The notes: a model not told the origin generated them from the sequence alone. A stretch of DNA of 13,096 nucleotides from CAVQBJ01 sp963819075 (GCA_963819075.1 CAWFUP010000009.1:1-13096), one strand, 5' to 3'. Shown: positions 4,803 to 13,009, counted from the stretch's first letter. Numbers and translations: made by a program.

Positions 4803-5462
4803 TCAGTTCTCGGGCTGCCATCGGGTCACGACCCATCCGCTCGCGGTGCGGGTCAGCTCGGCGTAGATGACGTGCAGGGTCGGCGGCAGTCCGGCGTAGT
4901 CGCCCTTCCCGATGGTCTGCTCGCGTGTGACGACCACCCAGAGTCCTGCTGCCGCGCCTTGCCCCGGGGCGATCGCGACGACGCTGCCGGTGTTTGAGAC
5001 GGCGCTCTTGGTCAGCTCGGGGTCGCGGGCGAGGCTCGCGGCGGCTTGGAGCGCCTGTGCGCGGGCCTGTCCGAGTGAGATCGCGGCCAGCTGCCGCTGG
5101 TTCGCGGCGACGCCGGCGGCCGTCCAGTTGACGTACAGCTCGGCGTAGCGGGCCAGCGCCGCCTGCGGGCTTGTGCGACCCGCGCCGGCGCCGAGGCGGT
5201 CGATCACGCCCTGGTCATGGCCTGGGACGCTTCCGTTGCGCTCCGGCGTGGGATCGCCTGTATCGGCCGGCGTGGCAGCCGTCGGCGTGGAGGTGGTCCG
5301 CGTGGCGGTGCTGGCCGTTTGGTACGGATTGGCGATCCCGGCGCAGCCGGCCAGCTCGCCTGCGACGAGCAGGGCGACGAGCGTGACGGCCACTCGTCTC
5401 GCGCGCACGCGCGCGCGCGAGAACCCTGCGGTCCCGGCGTGGCTGGGTTGCTTGCGAGTCAT
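4803..5462 (-). CDS. Lipoprotein of the transfer operon (possible VirB8/TcpC-like fold)
   Basis: This is a 219-residue secreted lipoprotein. It has a basic N-terminus (R-A-R-V-R-A-R-R), a hydrophobic stretch (V-A-V-T-L-V-A-L-L-V-A) and a lipobox L-A-G-C with lipidated Cys40. A Thr/Pro-rich linker follows (about residues 48-75). From about residue 95 comes a folded domain: A-L-A-R-Y-A-E-L-Y-V-N-W-T, a long Ala/Gln helix, then strands (L-W-V-V-V-T-R-E-Q-T; T-L-H-V-I-Y-A-E-L-T; G-W-V-V-T-R-W-Q-P). This helix-then-sheet plan recalls NTF2-like VirB8/TcpC domains of Gram-positive conjugation systems; that is inference. The ATG at 5462 overlaps the upstream stop (ATGA). It probably sits on the outer face of the membrane as a scaffold of the channel. 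Confidence 0.68.
   Translation of the reverse strand: MTRKQPSHAGTAGFSRARVRARRVAVTLVALLVAGELAGCAGIANPYQTASTATRTTSTPTAATPADTGDPTPERNGSVPGHDQGVIDRLGAGAGRTSPQAALARYAELYVNWTAAGVAANQRQLAAISLGQARAQALQAAASLARDPELTKSAVSNTGSVVAIAPGQGAAAGLWVVVTREQTIGKGDYAGLPPTLHVIYAELTRTASGWVVTRWQPEN
5401..5421. repeat. Alternating GC tract
   Basis: About 20 bases of nearly pure alternating G and C (with a single A), inside the N-terminal coding region of the lipoprotein, where it encodes the Arg/Ala stretch before the hydrophobic segment. Such tracts can slip or adopt Z-form DNA. A length change that is not a multiple of three would switch off the lipoprotein. Confidence 0.5.
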
Positions 5463-6517
5463 AGTCCGGGCGGGTGCCGGGCGACGTAGGTGAGGCCGTC
5501 GGCGAGGTTCCCGAGTGGGTCTTGCCGCCACCGGGGGCCGCTGCCGGCGGGGATGTTCGGGCCGCCGTAGTCGGCGGTGTCGAACGCGAGCCCGGCGATC
5601 ACGATCCACGTGTGCCGCGAGTTGGCGTAGACGGTGATCCAGGTGCCGGGCCCGGGGAGTCCCCAGGATTCGAGCGTTCCGGACACGTCGGGCGATGGGC
5701 CGTGGAGGCCTGCGCGGTAGAGGACGAACGACACCGCGCCCGAGCAGTCGTACGCGGGCCACGGCGAGGCGAGCGAGCCGAAATGAGCGACCGGCTCGGG
5801 GTAGGGCTTGGTGTGGATCTCGTTGGCCGCGGCGATCGCGAGCTTGACCGCGGCCGGCGCATCGCTGGGCGCGGCGGCGGTTCCGTCGGCGAGGATGCGC
5901 GCCGTCTGGCCGGGAACGGTCGCGAGCGTCGCTGTCGCGGCGAGTTGATCGCACGCGGCGGTGGACCCGATAGTTGCGTCCGGCTGGCTGGAGCTCGCGA
6001 GCGTGGTCGGCCCGGGGGTGATCTCCTGGAGCAGGTTGCCGGCGCCGGGGTTGGGAGCGGGGGTGACGTTGACGTGCCGGACGCCCCAGGCGTTCTGGTC
6101 GGCGCGGCCTTTCCAGTCGTAGATGTCGACGTGTCGGCCGATGATCGCGCCGCCGGTGTCGCCGGCGTAGAACGCGCGGGTTGTGCCGAACGGGTTGGGC
6201 TGGACGTGCGCGAACGTCTGCAGCGGGATCACGGCGGGGTCGACGGCGATCTCGTACGCGGGCGGTCCGGCGGTGAGGTTCAGCCCGGTGGCGGTGACGC
6301 CGTTGCCGTTCATGGCGTCCCAGGGCGGCCCGTAGGCGGTGGCGATCCAAGCGCCGGTGCCGGCGGCTTCTCCACCGGGTGCGGGCGGCGGCGCGCATTG
6401 CTGGGTGGCGACGCCGCCGAGGAGCACGACGGGCAGCGCGATCAGCATGAACCCGCCGGCCGCCGGGAGTAACAGGAGCCACCGGCGCTTGTGCGATCGC
6501 TCGGAGGTGGAGGTCAC
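5459..6517 (-). CDS. Peptidoglycan hydrolase: membrane anchor, 3D domain, NlpC/P60 domain (VirB1-like)
   Basis: This is a 352-residue cell-wall enzyme that would open peptidoglycan for the transfer channel. The GTG at 6517 overlaps the virB4 stop (GTGA). Residues 13-36 are a membrane segment (W-L-L-L-L-P-A-A-G-G-F-M-L-I-A-L). Residues about 55-150 match a 3D domain: V-T-A-T-G, then E-I-A-V-D-P-A-V-I-P-L, then Y-A-G-D-T-G-G-A-I-I-G-R-H-V-D-I-Y, holding the three aspartates. A low-complexity linker follows. The C-terminal part is NlpC/P60-like: A-Y-D-C-S-G-A-V-S-F-V-L (nucleophile Cys258) and N-S-R-H-T-W-I-V-I (His302). The usual third polar residue is not obvious. This gene is in the same frame as the unshifted 5' part of virB4, so simple ORF calling fuses the two into a false 1245-residue protein. 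Confidence 0.85.
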   Translation of the reverse strand: MTSTSERSHKRRWLLLLPAAGGFMLIALPVVLLGGVATQQCAPPPAPGGEAAGTGAWIATAYGPPWDAMNGNGVTATGLNLTAGPPAYEIAVDPAVIPLQTFAHVQPNPFGTTRAFYAGDTGGAIIGRHVDIYDWKGRADQNAWGVRHVNVTPAPNPGAGNLLQEITPGPTTLASSSQPDATIGSTAACDQLAATATLATVPGQTARILADGTAAAPSDAPAAVKLAIAAANEIHTKPYPEPVAHFGSLASPWPAYDCSGAVSFVLYRAGLHGPSPDVSGTLESWGLPGPGTWITVYANSRHTWIVIAGLAFDTADYGGPNIPAGSGPRWRQDPLGNLADGLTYVARHPPGL

Positions 6518-9196
6518 GCCGCTCGTCCTCGCTCGCGATATTGCTCGTGCCACTCGGGTGTGCACAGCAGCCTGAGCGCGGCCCAGTGGTCCCCGCCGGT
6601 TTGCGCCAGCGCGGCGGCGCGGCGCGGCTGGTCGTTCTCGGGATCGGAGCAGCAGATCCAGTACTCGAGGTCGCCGAGGAGCTGGCGCACGGTGCCTCGC
6701 CCTCGGTTGGAGATCATGTACGCGCTCGAGTAGAGCCCTGGCCGGGTGGTGAGGGTCGTGATGTGCTCGATGTCGGCGTCGGTGAGCGCCAGCGGGGCGC
6801 GCGCGTGCTCGAGATCGTCGGCGTCGTTCTGAAAGCACAGGGCGATCGCCTTGTTCTCGAGCAGCGCGTAGCCCTGTGCGGTGGCGAGGTCGCGGAAGAA
6901 CTGCGAGACGAAGATCAGCCACAGCGCGTAGTGGCGTGAGCGCCGCGCGTACTCGTTCAGCCACGCTCCCGCGGCGGCCGAGGCGGTCAGCTTCCATCCC
7001 TCCTCGACGACGAGGAACATTCGCCCGGCCCACGCGCCGGCGTCGTTCAGCTCGCCCTGCAGCCTGAGGCTCCGGGTGCGCTGGATCGCACCCTCGATGT
7101 GGTCGACGATCTGGAGGATCATCGGCGGCACGAGGCGGTCGGGGAGCCCGGCGATATCGAACAGCGTCAGCGTCGTCTCGTCGGTCACGGTCGTGCGCCG
7201 CGTCGGTGAGATGCGAGAACGCGCCGCCCTCGCAGTAGGGCTCGAGGCGCACGATCAGCGACTGCAGCGTGTCGGCGAGCAGCGTGCCCGGCTCGATCGC
7301 TTCCGAGCGGCGTTGGAGCTCGTCTAGGAGCAGCGTCTCGCGTGGCCGTTCGCCGGTGTCAGCGCAGCGCTCGTACACGGCCCGCGTTCCCGAGAGCAGG
7401 AACGACTCCTCGAGCGCGCTGAGGGTGCGGTCCTCGCTGCCGCGCTGGTCGCCGATCAAGAGCGCGTGCAGCGCGAGCAGGAACTGCTCCTTCTCCGGCG
7501 GCACCTCACACGGGTCGGGTACGTCCCACGGGCAGATGACCTCTCCGGTGTTCGAGCCGACCTGCACTCGCCGCGACCCGGGGATGAGGCCGAGCAGCAT
7601 GTCGTAGTGACCTGAGCCACGCGCTCCGTGCTCGGCGGCGGTCGAGGAGCGGTCGATGATCCAGCCGCGCATGCCCTGCGAGATCGCGCGCTCGAGCAGC
7701 GCGTTGATGGTGACGGTCTTCCCGCCGCCCGATGGGCCGATCGCGAGCGTGACGTGTCGCGTGTAGAGACGGTCGAACGGGTTGACTCGCTCGAGCGTCC
7801 CTCCCGGGTCGGCGAACCCGAGGATGAGTCCCTCGGGTGAGCCGCATGACCCGGAGGTGAGTGGCAGGCAGTGGGGGATGTTGCGGTGCGCGTAGCTGCG
7901 GGTCGCGCGAAGCGGGTCGAGTCCGAGCGGGATCGTCGATGTGAGTCCCGGCAGGCAGCGCCAGCGTCCTCGGATGACCCGGGCGCCGGTGTGGGCCTGG
8001 AATTCCCGAGCCGTCGCTTTCACGAGTTCGTCGAACGCTTCGGGCCGGCCCTCCGGGTCCCGGATGGCAACGCTGACGGAGACCTTGTAGACGGTCGCGC
8101 CGATCTCGGCCGCGAGCTCGGCGTCGAGCACCTCAGCTTCGGCGAGTGCTTCGTGCTCGTCCGAGCCGATCAGTTGCGCTCGGCGGTGCTTGTAGTCGAT
8201 CGCGGCGGACAGGCGCTTCCAGCGCCGGCGCTGGCGGACGCGTACCTGGGCGCGGCTGCCGACGCGGATGTGCACCGCGACGGTGACCGGCAGCGGCGCT
8301 GAGAGCAGGTGCATCAGCCACCACAGCGTGGTGTGGATCGGCGGCGTTCCGAGGTGCAGGATCTCTTCGAGGGTCCCGTCGGAGTGACGCAGCCAGCGAG
8401 GATCGCTCGCGTCGATTCCCGCGGGCTCGGGGCCCGAGCTGACGGCGTCGAGAATCCGGTGGCGCCGGACACCGGCCTCCTCGGCCGTGGTCGCGGAGGC
8501 CAGTCCGGTCGCTTCGGCGAGCGCGTCGAGGTCGGGCAGCGTGCGGGCGGCGGGGTGGAAGCGCTCCCACAGGCATGCCAGCGCTTGCACACCGTCGAGC
8601 GGCCACGGCTCGATCCCGACCGCGGCGAGCTGGGCTTGAACCTGCTCGGTCTGGCGCAGGCTGTCGGCGGCCGCGCGCTGGTGAGAACGCCAAGGCGTGC
8701 GAGCTCGACCGGGCGCCAGCGCATGGCGCAGGCGGATCCCGAGGTCTTCTCCTTCGGGTCTGTGCGGGACGGCCAGCCACCAGCGGGCGGCGACCGCCGG
8801 TTGTTCTGACCCGGCGGCGTGGACGACTGACTGGGTCTGCGCTGAGAGCAGCCGGCGCCTGGTCTGCGCGAGGTCGTCACGTCCGTGTCGGCGGTCGTGG
8901 TCGCACGCGATCTGCACTCGGCGACGGTCCTCGGCGAGCGCCTCCCCGACGGGAATCGGATCGGTCTGTGCGTAGATCGCGAGTGCTTGCCGGTCGGGGA
9001 TGCCGCGGCAGATCTCGGCGAACGCGCGCTCGATCCTTGTCTGGGTGCCGTCGTCGGCGGTGATCGCGTTGGGCATTCGTTCGCACTCGATCAGCCGTAC
9101 GTAGCGCCCGTCCGAGGTGACGATCAGGCCGTCGGGCTCGACCACGTCGACGGGGAGGAGTCGTCCGAGTGATCCTGTTCGCGCCTTTCTCATCAC
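6514..9196 (-). CDS. virB4: VirB4-type conjugation ATPase, split by a one-base frame change
   Basis: This is the AAA+-like ATPase that powers type IV secretion in conjugation. GTG 9196 (or ATG 9193) overlaps the upstream stop. The first 665 codons hold the N-terminal domain and Walker A G-P-S-G-G-G-K-T (residues 487-494, Lys493), then S-G-H-Y-D-M-L-L and Y-C-E-G-G-A-F-S-H-L-T-D. After GAC at 7202 the original frame becomes Arg-rich. Skipping one base (7201) continues R-R-T-T-V-T-D-E-T-T-L-T-L-F-D-I-A-G-L, then M-F-L-V-V-E-E-G-W (Walker B, with Glu-Glu for Asp-Glu) and I-F-V-S-Q-F-F-R-D-L, ending at 6514. The joined protein is about 893 residues, normal for the family. All motifs are intact, so this is either a sequencing insertion or a very recent mutation. 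It sits between the PrgI-like and hydrolase genes, the standard order. Confidence 0.88.
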
Positions 9197-9561
9197 GCGA
9201 TCGGGTCGAGAGCAATGTCGTGCGGGGATCCCTCGTGCTCGTCGGTCGGGGGAGCGGCGTCAAGGATCAGACCGCCGCGGTCTGGCTTGGCGGGGAGCGC
9301 GAGTTGTTTGGGCGTGAGTCCGTAGCGGATCAGCGCCAGCAGGTGGCGCCCGGGGCCGAGAGCCTGTCCCGAGAGGGCGTGCAGCACGACGCCGCAGAAC
9401 GTCAGCGCGAGGACGACGATCGTGATCGTCGGGCGCAGCCCGAGGGGTGAGACTCTGACCGCGCCGTACAGCAGCCCACCGCCGACCGCGACGCCGAGCC
9501 AGCCGCGCCACGACAGGCCGTAGTAGCGCTCTGGATCGTTGAGCCTGCGCAGCGTCTGCAT
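9193..9561 (-). CDS. PrgI/VirB3-like membrane protein
   Basis: This is a 122-residue protein directly upstream of virB4. Two hydrophobic spans lie near residues 20-36 (W-L-G-V-A-V-G-G-G-L-L-Y-G) and 44-66 (T-I-T-I-V-V-L-A-L-T-F-C-G-V-V-L). They are followed by a conserved-looking segment L-A-L-I-R-Y-G-L-T-P-K-Q-L. Small size, two spans, the C-terminal R-Y-x-x-x-P-K pattern and position before virB4 are typical of PrgI-family proteins (the VirB3 counterpart in Gram-positive elements). The ATG at 9561 overlaps the TrbL stop (TGATG); the gene overlaps virB4 at its own end. It would help anchor VirB4 to the inner-membrane channel. Confidence 0.75.
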   Translation of the reverse strand: MQTLRRLNDPERYYGLSWRGWLGVAVGGGLLYGAVRVSPLGLRPTITIVVLALTFCGVVLHALSGQALGPGRHLLALIRYGLTPKQLALPAKPDRGGLILDAAPPTDEHEGSPHDIALDPIA

Positions 9562-11285
9562 CAGGTTCCCTTCCGCGGCGGCTGCCGCCGCGGTGCTGGC
9601 CGGCTGGCCCGCTTCGGGGTCGGCGGCTGACTATTCGTGCGATCTGGCCGCGACGGGGTGCCTGGCTTGTTCGATTCGGACGGCTGCCGGGTGCTGCCGG
9701 TTCGGCCGCTGGCTTGCGCGCGGCCGTCGGCGCTTTGCGGTGCGCGAGGCGCGCTTGGCGGCGGTGCGTAAACAGGACGTCCTCTCGAGCTGGCGTTCGA
9801 CCGGGCGGCTTGGTCCGCATCGGGACGCCGGCGCGTTGGTGCCTGTCCATTTCGGTCGGGCGCCGCCGGGCGCGTGGCACGCGATGAGGATCGGTCCGAA
9901 CCAGGCGATCGTGGCGCGGGTTCGGTCCGCGTCCTCGGGGTCTGCCAGCTCGCGGTGCCGGCGCGAGCCATTCGCACAGCGGTTGCGCCCGCGCGGGTGC
10001 GGCCGACGAGCGCCGCCGTGCCCGGCGCGGCAGCGAGTGCGCCGGTGCGGATCACGGCGCCGCCGGCGCCGAGTAGGCCGTGCCGGCTGTGGGCCGCGAA
10101 CGCGCGGGCTCCGGCTGTCACGGCCTGTCCCGGCGGTCCCGCTGCGCTAAGGGCTGCGCCGGTCGCGCCGGCGATTCGACCCGCGAAGCTCCGCAGAGAT
10201 TCGGCGGCTCGCCGTGTGGGCGCCGGCGCGGCGGAGGCAGTGGCGCCGGCGCGAGGCCTTCCGAGAACGAGCATCCCGCCGAGCTGGCCGCGTAGGACGC
10301 TCGCGGCTTCGCGTGCGGCGCGGATGCATAGCCATAGTGACGCGAGCCCGGCGAACGCAAGGAGGAGGCCGCCGAGCAGGCTCGCGATTGATCCCTGGCC
10401 GGCGATCAGCGGTCCGGCGGTCGAGCTGTCGTTGATCAGTAGCGCGCCGACCGCGAGGATCGTGCTCCAGGCCAGCGGCAGCATCAGCAGTGCGAGCGCG
10501 GCGCTTGCCCAGGCGCGGGCGATGACGATCCCGCCGTCCGTGGGGACCAGCGCGATCATCAGCGGCCCGATCGCGTACAGCAGGGCGCCGAGCAGGACGA
10601 TGACCACCTTGAGAAAGATCAGCGCAAGGAGGGCAGATCCGATCGCCCCCATCAGGAACAGGTCGATCAGCTGCCAGCCTCCGAGCGCGACTCCGCCGAC
10701 GGCGTACTGCATGAGCTTGTAGATGCCGTGGCTGACCGGCGGCAGGGCGAGCACGAATTGCGTGATCTGGTTGACGGCGGCGGCTGCCTGGGACCACCAC
10801 CACGGGTAGGAGACGAGCACCGCGGCCAGCGCGAGGACGCGTAGGACGGGAGCGGCGACGTGCTGCCCGGCGCCGAGCGCGGCGCGTGAGGTCGCGTACA
10901 CGAGCGTCAGCGGCAGCAGCGCGGCGCCGACCCACATGAACAGGTCGCGGAGCGCGTTGATTCCCGCGAACCCGTACGTGACGTGGCCGCTGGGGGTCGT
11001 GATCGTGCCGGCGTAGTCCGGGACCGCGACGATCCAGTGCATGACCTGCAGCCCGTCCTTGGCCCAGGAGGCGGGGATCAGCAGCCGGATGAGACCGCCG
11101 AGCGTGTTCAGGATGAACTTGCCTGCTACGCCGACCGTCCAGCTGAGCCCGCCGAGGACGAGCCCGCCGAACAGGTGGAACACGCCTCCCAGCGCGCCTC
11201 CGATCGGCCCGAGGACCGCAGGGGCGATGAGCAAGTGGGGTCCGGCGACGAACGCCACCGTCGGCGCCGTCAGCACGAGGCCCAC
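9561..11285 (-). CDS. VirB6/TrbL-like conjugal transfer membrane protein
   Basis: This is a 574-residue polytopic membrane protein, the probable inner-membrane channel component. The GTG at 11285 has AAGGGG five bases upstream. Roughly eight hydrophobic segments fill residues 1-330, for example F-M-W-V-G-A-A-L-L-P-L-T-L-V-Y-A, then L-A-A-V-L-V-S-Y-P-W-W-W-S-Q-A-A-A-A-V-N, then F-L-K-V-V-I-V-L-L-G-A-L-L-Y-A-I-G-P-L-M. The Y-P-W-W-W-S-Q motif and G-P-L-M-I-A-L are typical of TrbL/VirB6-like proteins of actinobacterial elements. From about residue 345 the chain is a soluble tail, Ala-rich then very rich in Pro, Arg, Ser and Thr and probably disordered. It lies 49 bases after the pilin-like gene, and its stop overlaps the next start (TGATG). 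Confidence 0.78.
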   Translation of the reverse strand: MGLVLTAPTVAFVAGPHLLIAPAVLGPIGGALGGVFHLFGGLVLGGLSWTVGVAGKFILNTLGGLIRLLIPASWAKDGLQVMHWIVAVPDYAGTITTPSGHVTYGFAGINALRDLFMWVGAALLPLTLVYATSRAALGAGQHVAAPVLRVLALAAVLVSYPWWWSQAAAAVNQITQFVLALPPVSHGIYKLMQYAVGGVALGGWQLIDLFLMGAIGSALLALIFLKVVIVLLGALLYAIGPLMIALVPTDGGIVIARAWASAALALLMLPLAWSTILAVGALLINDSSTAGPLIAGQGSIASLLGGLLLAFAGLASLWLCIRAAREAASVLRGQLGGMLVLGRPRAGATASAAPAPTRRAAESLRSFAGRIAGATGAALSAAGPPGQAVTAGARAFAAHSRHGLLGAGGAVIRTGALAAAPGTAALVGRTRAGATAVRMARAGTASWQTPRTRTEPAPRSPGSDRSSSRATRPAAPDRNGQAPTRRRPDADQAARSNASSRGRPVYAPPPSAPRAPQSADGRAQASGRTGSTRQPSESNKPGTPSRPDRTNSQPPTPKRASRPAPRRQPPRKGT

Positions 11286-11301
11286 GACGACCCCTTGGCG
11301 G

Positions 11302-11340
11302 GCCTGATGACCGTGAGCGGTCGCATCGCCTCGCTCAGGC
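11302..11340 (-). promoter_or_regulatory. Alternative stem-loops between pilin-like and TrbL genes
   Basis: The 49-base spacer holds two overlapping inverted repeats: TGAGCG/CGCTCA (11314-11319 with 11332-11337) and GCCTGA/TCAGGC (11302-11307 with 11335-11340). They cannot form together. The outer arm includes the pilin-like stop codon. Such a stem could protect the upstream message or cut read-through so that the pilin-like protein is made in excess. This is visual pairing only. Confidence 0.3.
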
Positions 11341-11649
11341 GAGCACCGCTGGGATCACGACCAGGATCAGCATGATCCCGCCGATCACCCGGAACAGCCA
11401 GTCGGGCGCGTTCCGGCTGCCGGACACCATCAGCCCGGCGATCAGCACCAGCACGAGTCCGAGCCCGGTCGAGACGAGCCAGATCCAGTTCTGCTCGAGC
11501 GTGCGGACCAGCCCGACGAATGCGTCGCCGCCCTGCGGCGCCACGCCAGAGAGCCCGGCGGCCTTCAACGCCCAGAGTCGCGCCGGGTCGACGATCCTCA
11601 CGATCTCGCCGCCGCTGGCGAGGAAGGAAAGCGTCTCTATGCCAAGCAT
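11335..11649 (-). CDS. Small two-span membrane protein, candidate VirB2-like pilin
   Basis: This is a 104-residue protein and the first gene of the transfer operon. The ATG at 11649 has GAGGAG five bases upstream. The N-terminal half is soluble (S-G-G-E-I-V-R-I-V-D-P-A-R-L-W-A-L-K). The C-terminal half has two membrane segments, W-I-W-L-V-S-T-G-L-G-L-V-L-V-L-I-A-G and F-R-V-I-G-G-I-M-L-I-L-V-V-I, separated by G-S-R-N-A-P-D-W. Size, two spans with a short polar turn, and position ahead of the VirB6- and VirB4-like genes fit a VirB2/TrbC-type pilin, but there is no clear signal peptide and the sequence is not diagnostic. It could instead be another small channel subunit. Confidence 0.6.
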   Translation of the reverse strand: MLGIETLSFLASGGEIVRIVDPARLWALKAAGLSGVAPQGGDAFVGLVRTLEQNWIWLVSTGLGLVLVLIAGLMVSGSRNAPDWLFRVIGGIMLILVVIPAVLA

Positions 11650-11665
11650 CGGTCTCCTCGATCGT

Positions 11666-11718
11666 TGTAGACGACTACCGATGTAAGAATACTACAGAAG
11701 ATTTTTATATAGCGTCAA
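11666..11718 (-). promoter_or_regulatory. Promoter of the transfer operon with two dyads
   Basis: This is the only AT-rich stretch in the window. On the minus strand TTGACG (-35, 11718-11713) is followed after 18 bases by TAGTAT (-10, 11694-11689), giving a predicted start near 11682 and a leader of about 33 bases. Two similar dyads cover the -10 region and the first transcribed bases: TGTA-N7-TACA (11682-11696) and GTAG-N4-CTAC (11667-11678), beginning 15-16 bases apart. They may be operators for an element-encoded repressor that is not in this window. The promoter is read from consensus; the operator role is inference. Confidence 0.6.
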
Positions 11719-12028
11719 GTATCGTTATCAGACTTCAACTGGCCTTCGTCTATCCGGCGGCCGTGCGCGTCGGGGTCGTAAGCCGAGATCGACGGTCGCG
11801 CAAAGCGCATACCGAGCGCTGCAGCTCGCCGCTCGGATGGACGGAGCGGTCGAAGCGGCCCTCAACTACGACCGACCCGGCGTCGCGTCTAGCGCAGGCG
11901 CTACTGACCCTCGGGTGCTACCGGCGCGCTGGCGCTCGCGCACACCCGCGACCGATGCGCGGCGCCCCGGCACGTACCGGAGTCGTGCGGACTCGACCCA
12001 AGTGCGGCGACCCGAGCCCGCTTGCGCC
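11719..12028. other. Gene-poor interval between surface-protein gene and transfer operon
   Basis: I see no convincing gene here. Open frames on both strands are short and show no codon bias. The best is a 31-codon minus-strand reading (11810 to 11715, M-R-F-A-R-P-S-I-S-A-Y-D-P-D) whose stop overlaps the -35 box; it has no ribosome binding site and may be the 3' remnant of a lost gene. There is no tRNA-like structure or strong terminator. Together with the change in gene content, this could be the right-hand boundary of the transfer region. Confidence 0.35.
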
Positions 12029-13009
12029 TTAACGTCGCAGGTGCTTGGTGGGTCTTGCCAACCTCGGACGACGAGCACGAGCATCGCGTCTTGCGGCGGT
12101 CTGCGCCCGTGCTCGGTGCTTGTGCTTATGGTGGTGGTGCGGCCGCGACGCCGCTGGTGGTGGCGCGGCGACTCCGACAGTCACGATCACACGTCGGGAG
12201 TGGGCCGGTGCCCAGGGGAAATCCGCCTCAGCCAGGCTGGAGACCTGTAACCAGAAGCGCACCACGCCCTGGTAGCGAGCGAACTTGTACGTAGTGGTGA
12301 ACGCCCCGTCCGGGGCCACGTTCGGGATCCCCTGGATCTTGCTCAGGCCCGGGATGCCCACGATCCCGAGGTCGAGCCGCAGCAGCTTGCTGCTCGCCGG
12401 GATGTACCCGCCGAGTACCCGCCCGCTGATCCTGACCGTGCGGCCCCATGGCGTCCGGTCGGGCGTGACTCTCGTCAGCACGATCTTGGCCGGCGTGATC
12501 ACCGTCGCGGACCCGGTGGCTGGAAGGATCGTCGGCGAACCCGCGTAGGAGGCCTCGATGATCCGGGAGGGACCTGGCGGCAGAGTCGCGGTCCAGCGGC
12601 CGTCCGGGCCCGTGATCACCGCCGCGGCCTGGGTGAAGGCGTTCGAGCCGTTGTCCGGAGCCGTCAAGATCGCGACCGGCTGGCCAGCGAGCGGCAGGCC
12701 GCCGCTGCTCATCAGCAGCCCGTGCAGTCTGACCGGCCGGCCAAAGGGGACGCTTGCCGACGTCGCGAGCCTCCCCGCGGACGAGCCGCACCTCTTCTGC
12801 GGCTTCTCTTGCCGTCGTATGGTTGTCCTTGCGATCGATGCTCGCTGCTCGGGGTGAGACAGCGACAGCGTGCCGCTCCCAGAGGAGCCACCGGTGAGGG
12901 CGCCTCCCGCAGCGGGTGCCGCTGGGACAAGCGAGGCGCGAAGTCGGAGAAGACCGCCGTCCGATGCGAGTCCGAGACCAGATGCACCGGCCAGTCGAGC
13001 CAGGCTCAC
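12029..13009 (-). CDS. Surface or secreted protein with Ig-like/carboxypeptidase-regulatory-like repeats, 5' end uncertain
   Basis: The reading is open through the right edge of the window; GTG 13009 is only the first candidate start and has no ribosome binding site. From about 12790 to the TAA at 12029 codon use is strongly biased and the protein looks real: G-R-P-V-R-L-H-G-L-L, then L-P-L-A-G-Q-P-V-A-I-L, then G-P-D-G-R-W-T-A-T-L-P-P-G-P-S-R, then P-W-G-R-T-V-R-I-S-G-R-V-L-G-G. The blocks are beta-rich extracellular modules, with G-x-x-L/V-x-G-x-P-V and D-G-x-W/F patterns as in carboxypeptidase-regulatory-like and Ig-like repeats. The C-terminus is Pro-rich, then His/Lys/Arg-rich (H-H-H-H-K-H-K-H). 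Upstream of about 12800 third-position G/C falls and no frame is clearly coding, so the 5' part may be degenerate or frame-shifted. It is not obviously part of conjugation. Confidence 0.65.
   Translation of the reverse strand: MSLARLAGASGLGLASDGGLLRLRASLVPAAPAAGGALTGGSSGSGTLSLSHPEQRASIARTTIRRQEKPQKRCGSSAGRLATSASVPFGRPVRLHGLLMSSGGLPLAGQPVAILTAPDNGSNAFTQAAAVITGPDGRWTATLPPGPSRIIEASYAGSPTILPATGSATVITPAKIVLTRVTPDRTPWGRTVRISGRVLGGYIPASSKLLRLDLGIVGIPGLSKIQGIPNVAPDGAFTTTYKFARYQGVVRFWLQVSSLAEADFPWAPAHSRRVIVTVGVAAPPPAASRPHHHHKHKHRARAQTAARRDARARRPRLARPTKHLRR

Noticed and set aside
5459..9196. A continuous 1245-residue reading frame suggesting a VirB4-hydrolase fusion protein
   Set aside because: The middle third (about 7200-6517) is Arg/Pro-rich with poor codon bias, while the neighbouring frame there encodes the conserved VirB4 C-terminus with Walker B and ends in a GTGA overlap with the hydrolase start.
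9539..10722. Long plus-strand reading frames opposite the TrbL gene
   Set aside because: They lie antisense to a well-supported membrane protein and are Arg/Ala-rich mirror frames typical of GC-rich DNA, with no recognisable motifs.
11520..12250. Plus-strand reading frames diverging from the transfer promoter (possible repressor gene)
   Set aside because: They have no ribosome binding site, helix-turn-helix pattern or codon bias, and they run antisense to the surface-protein 3' end.
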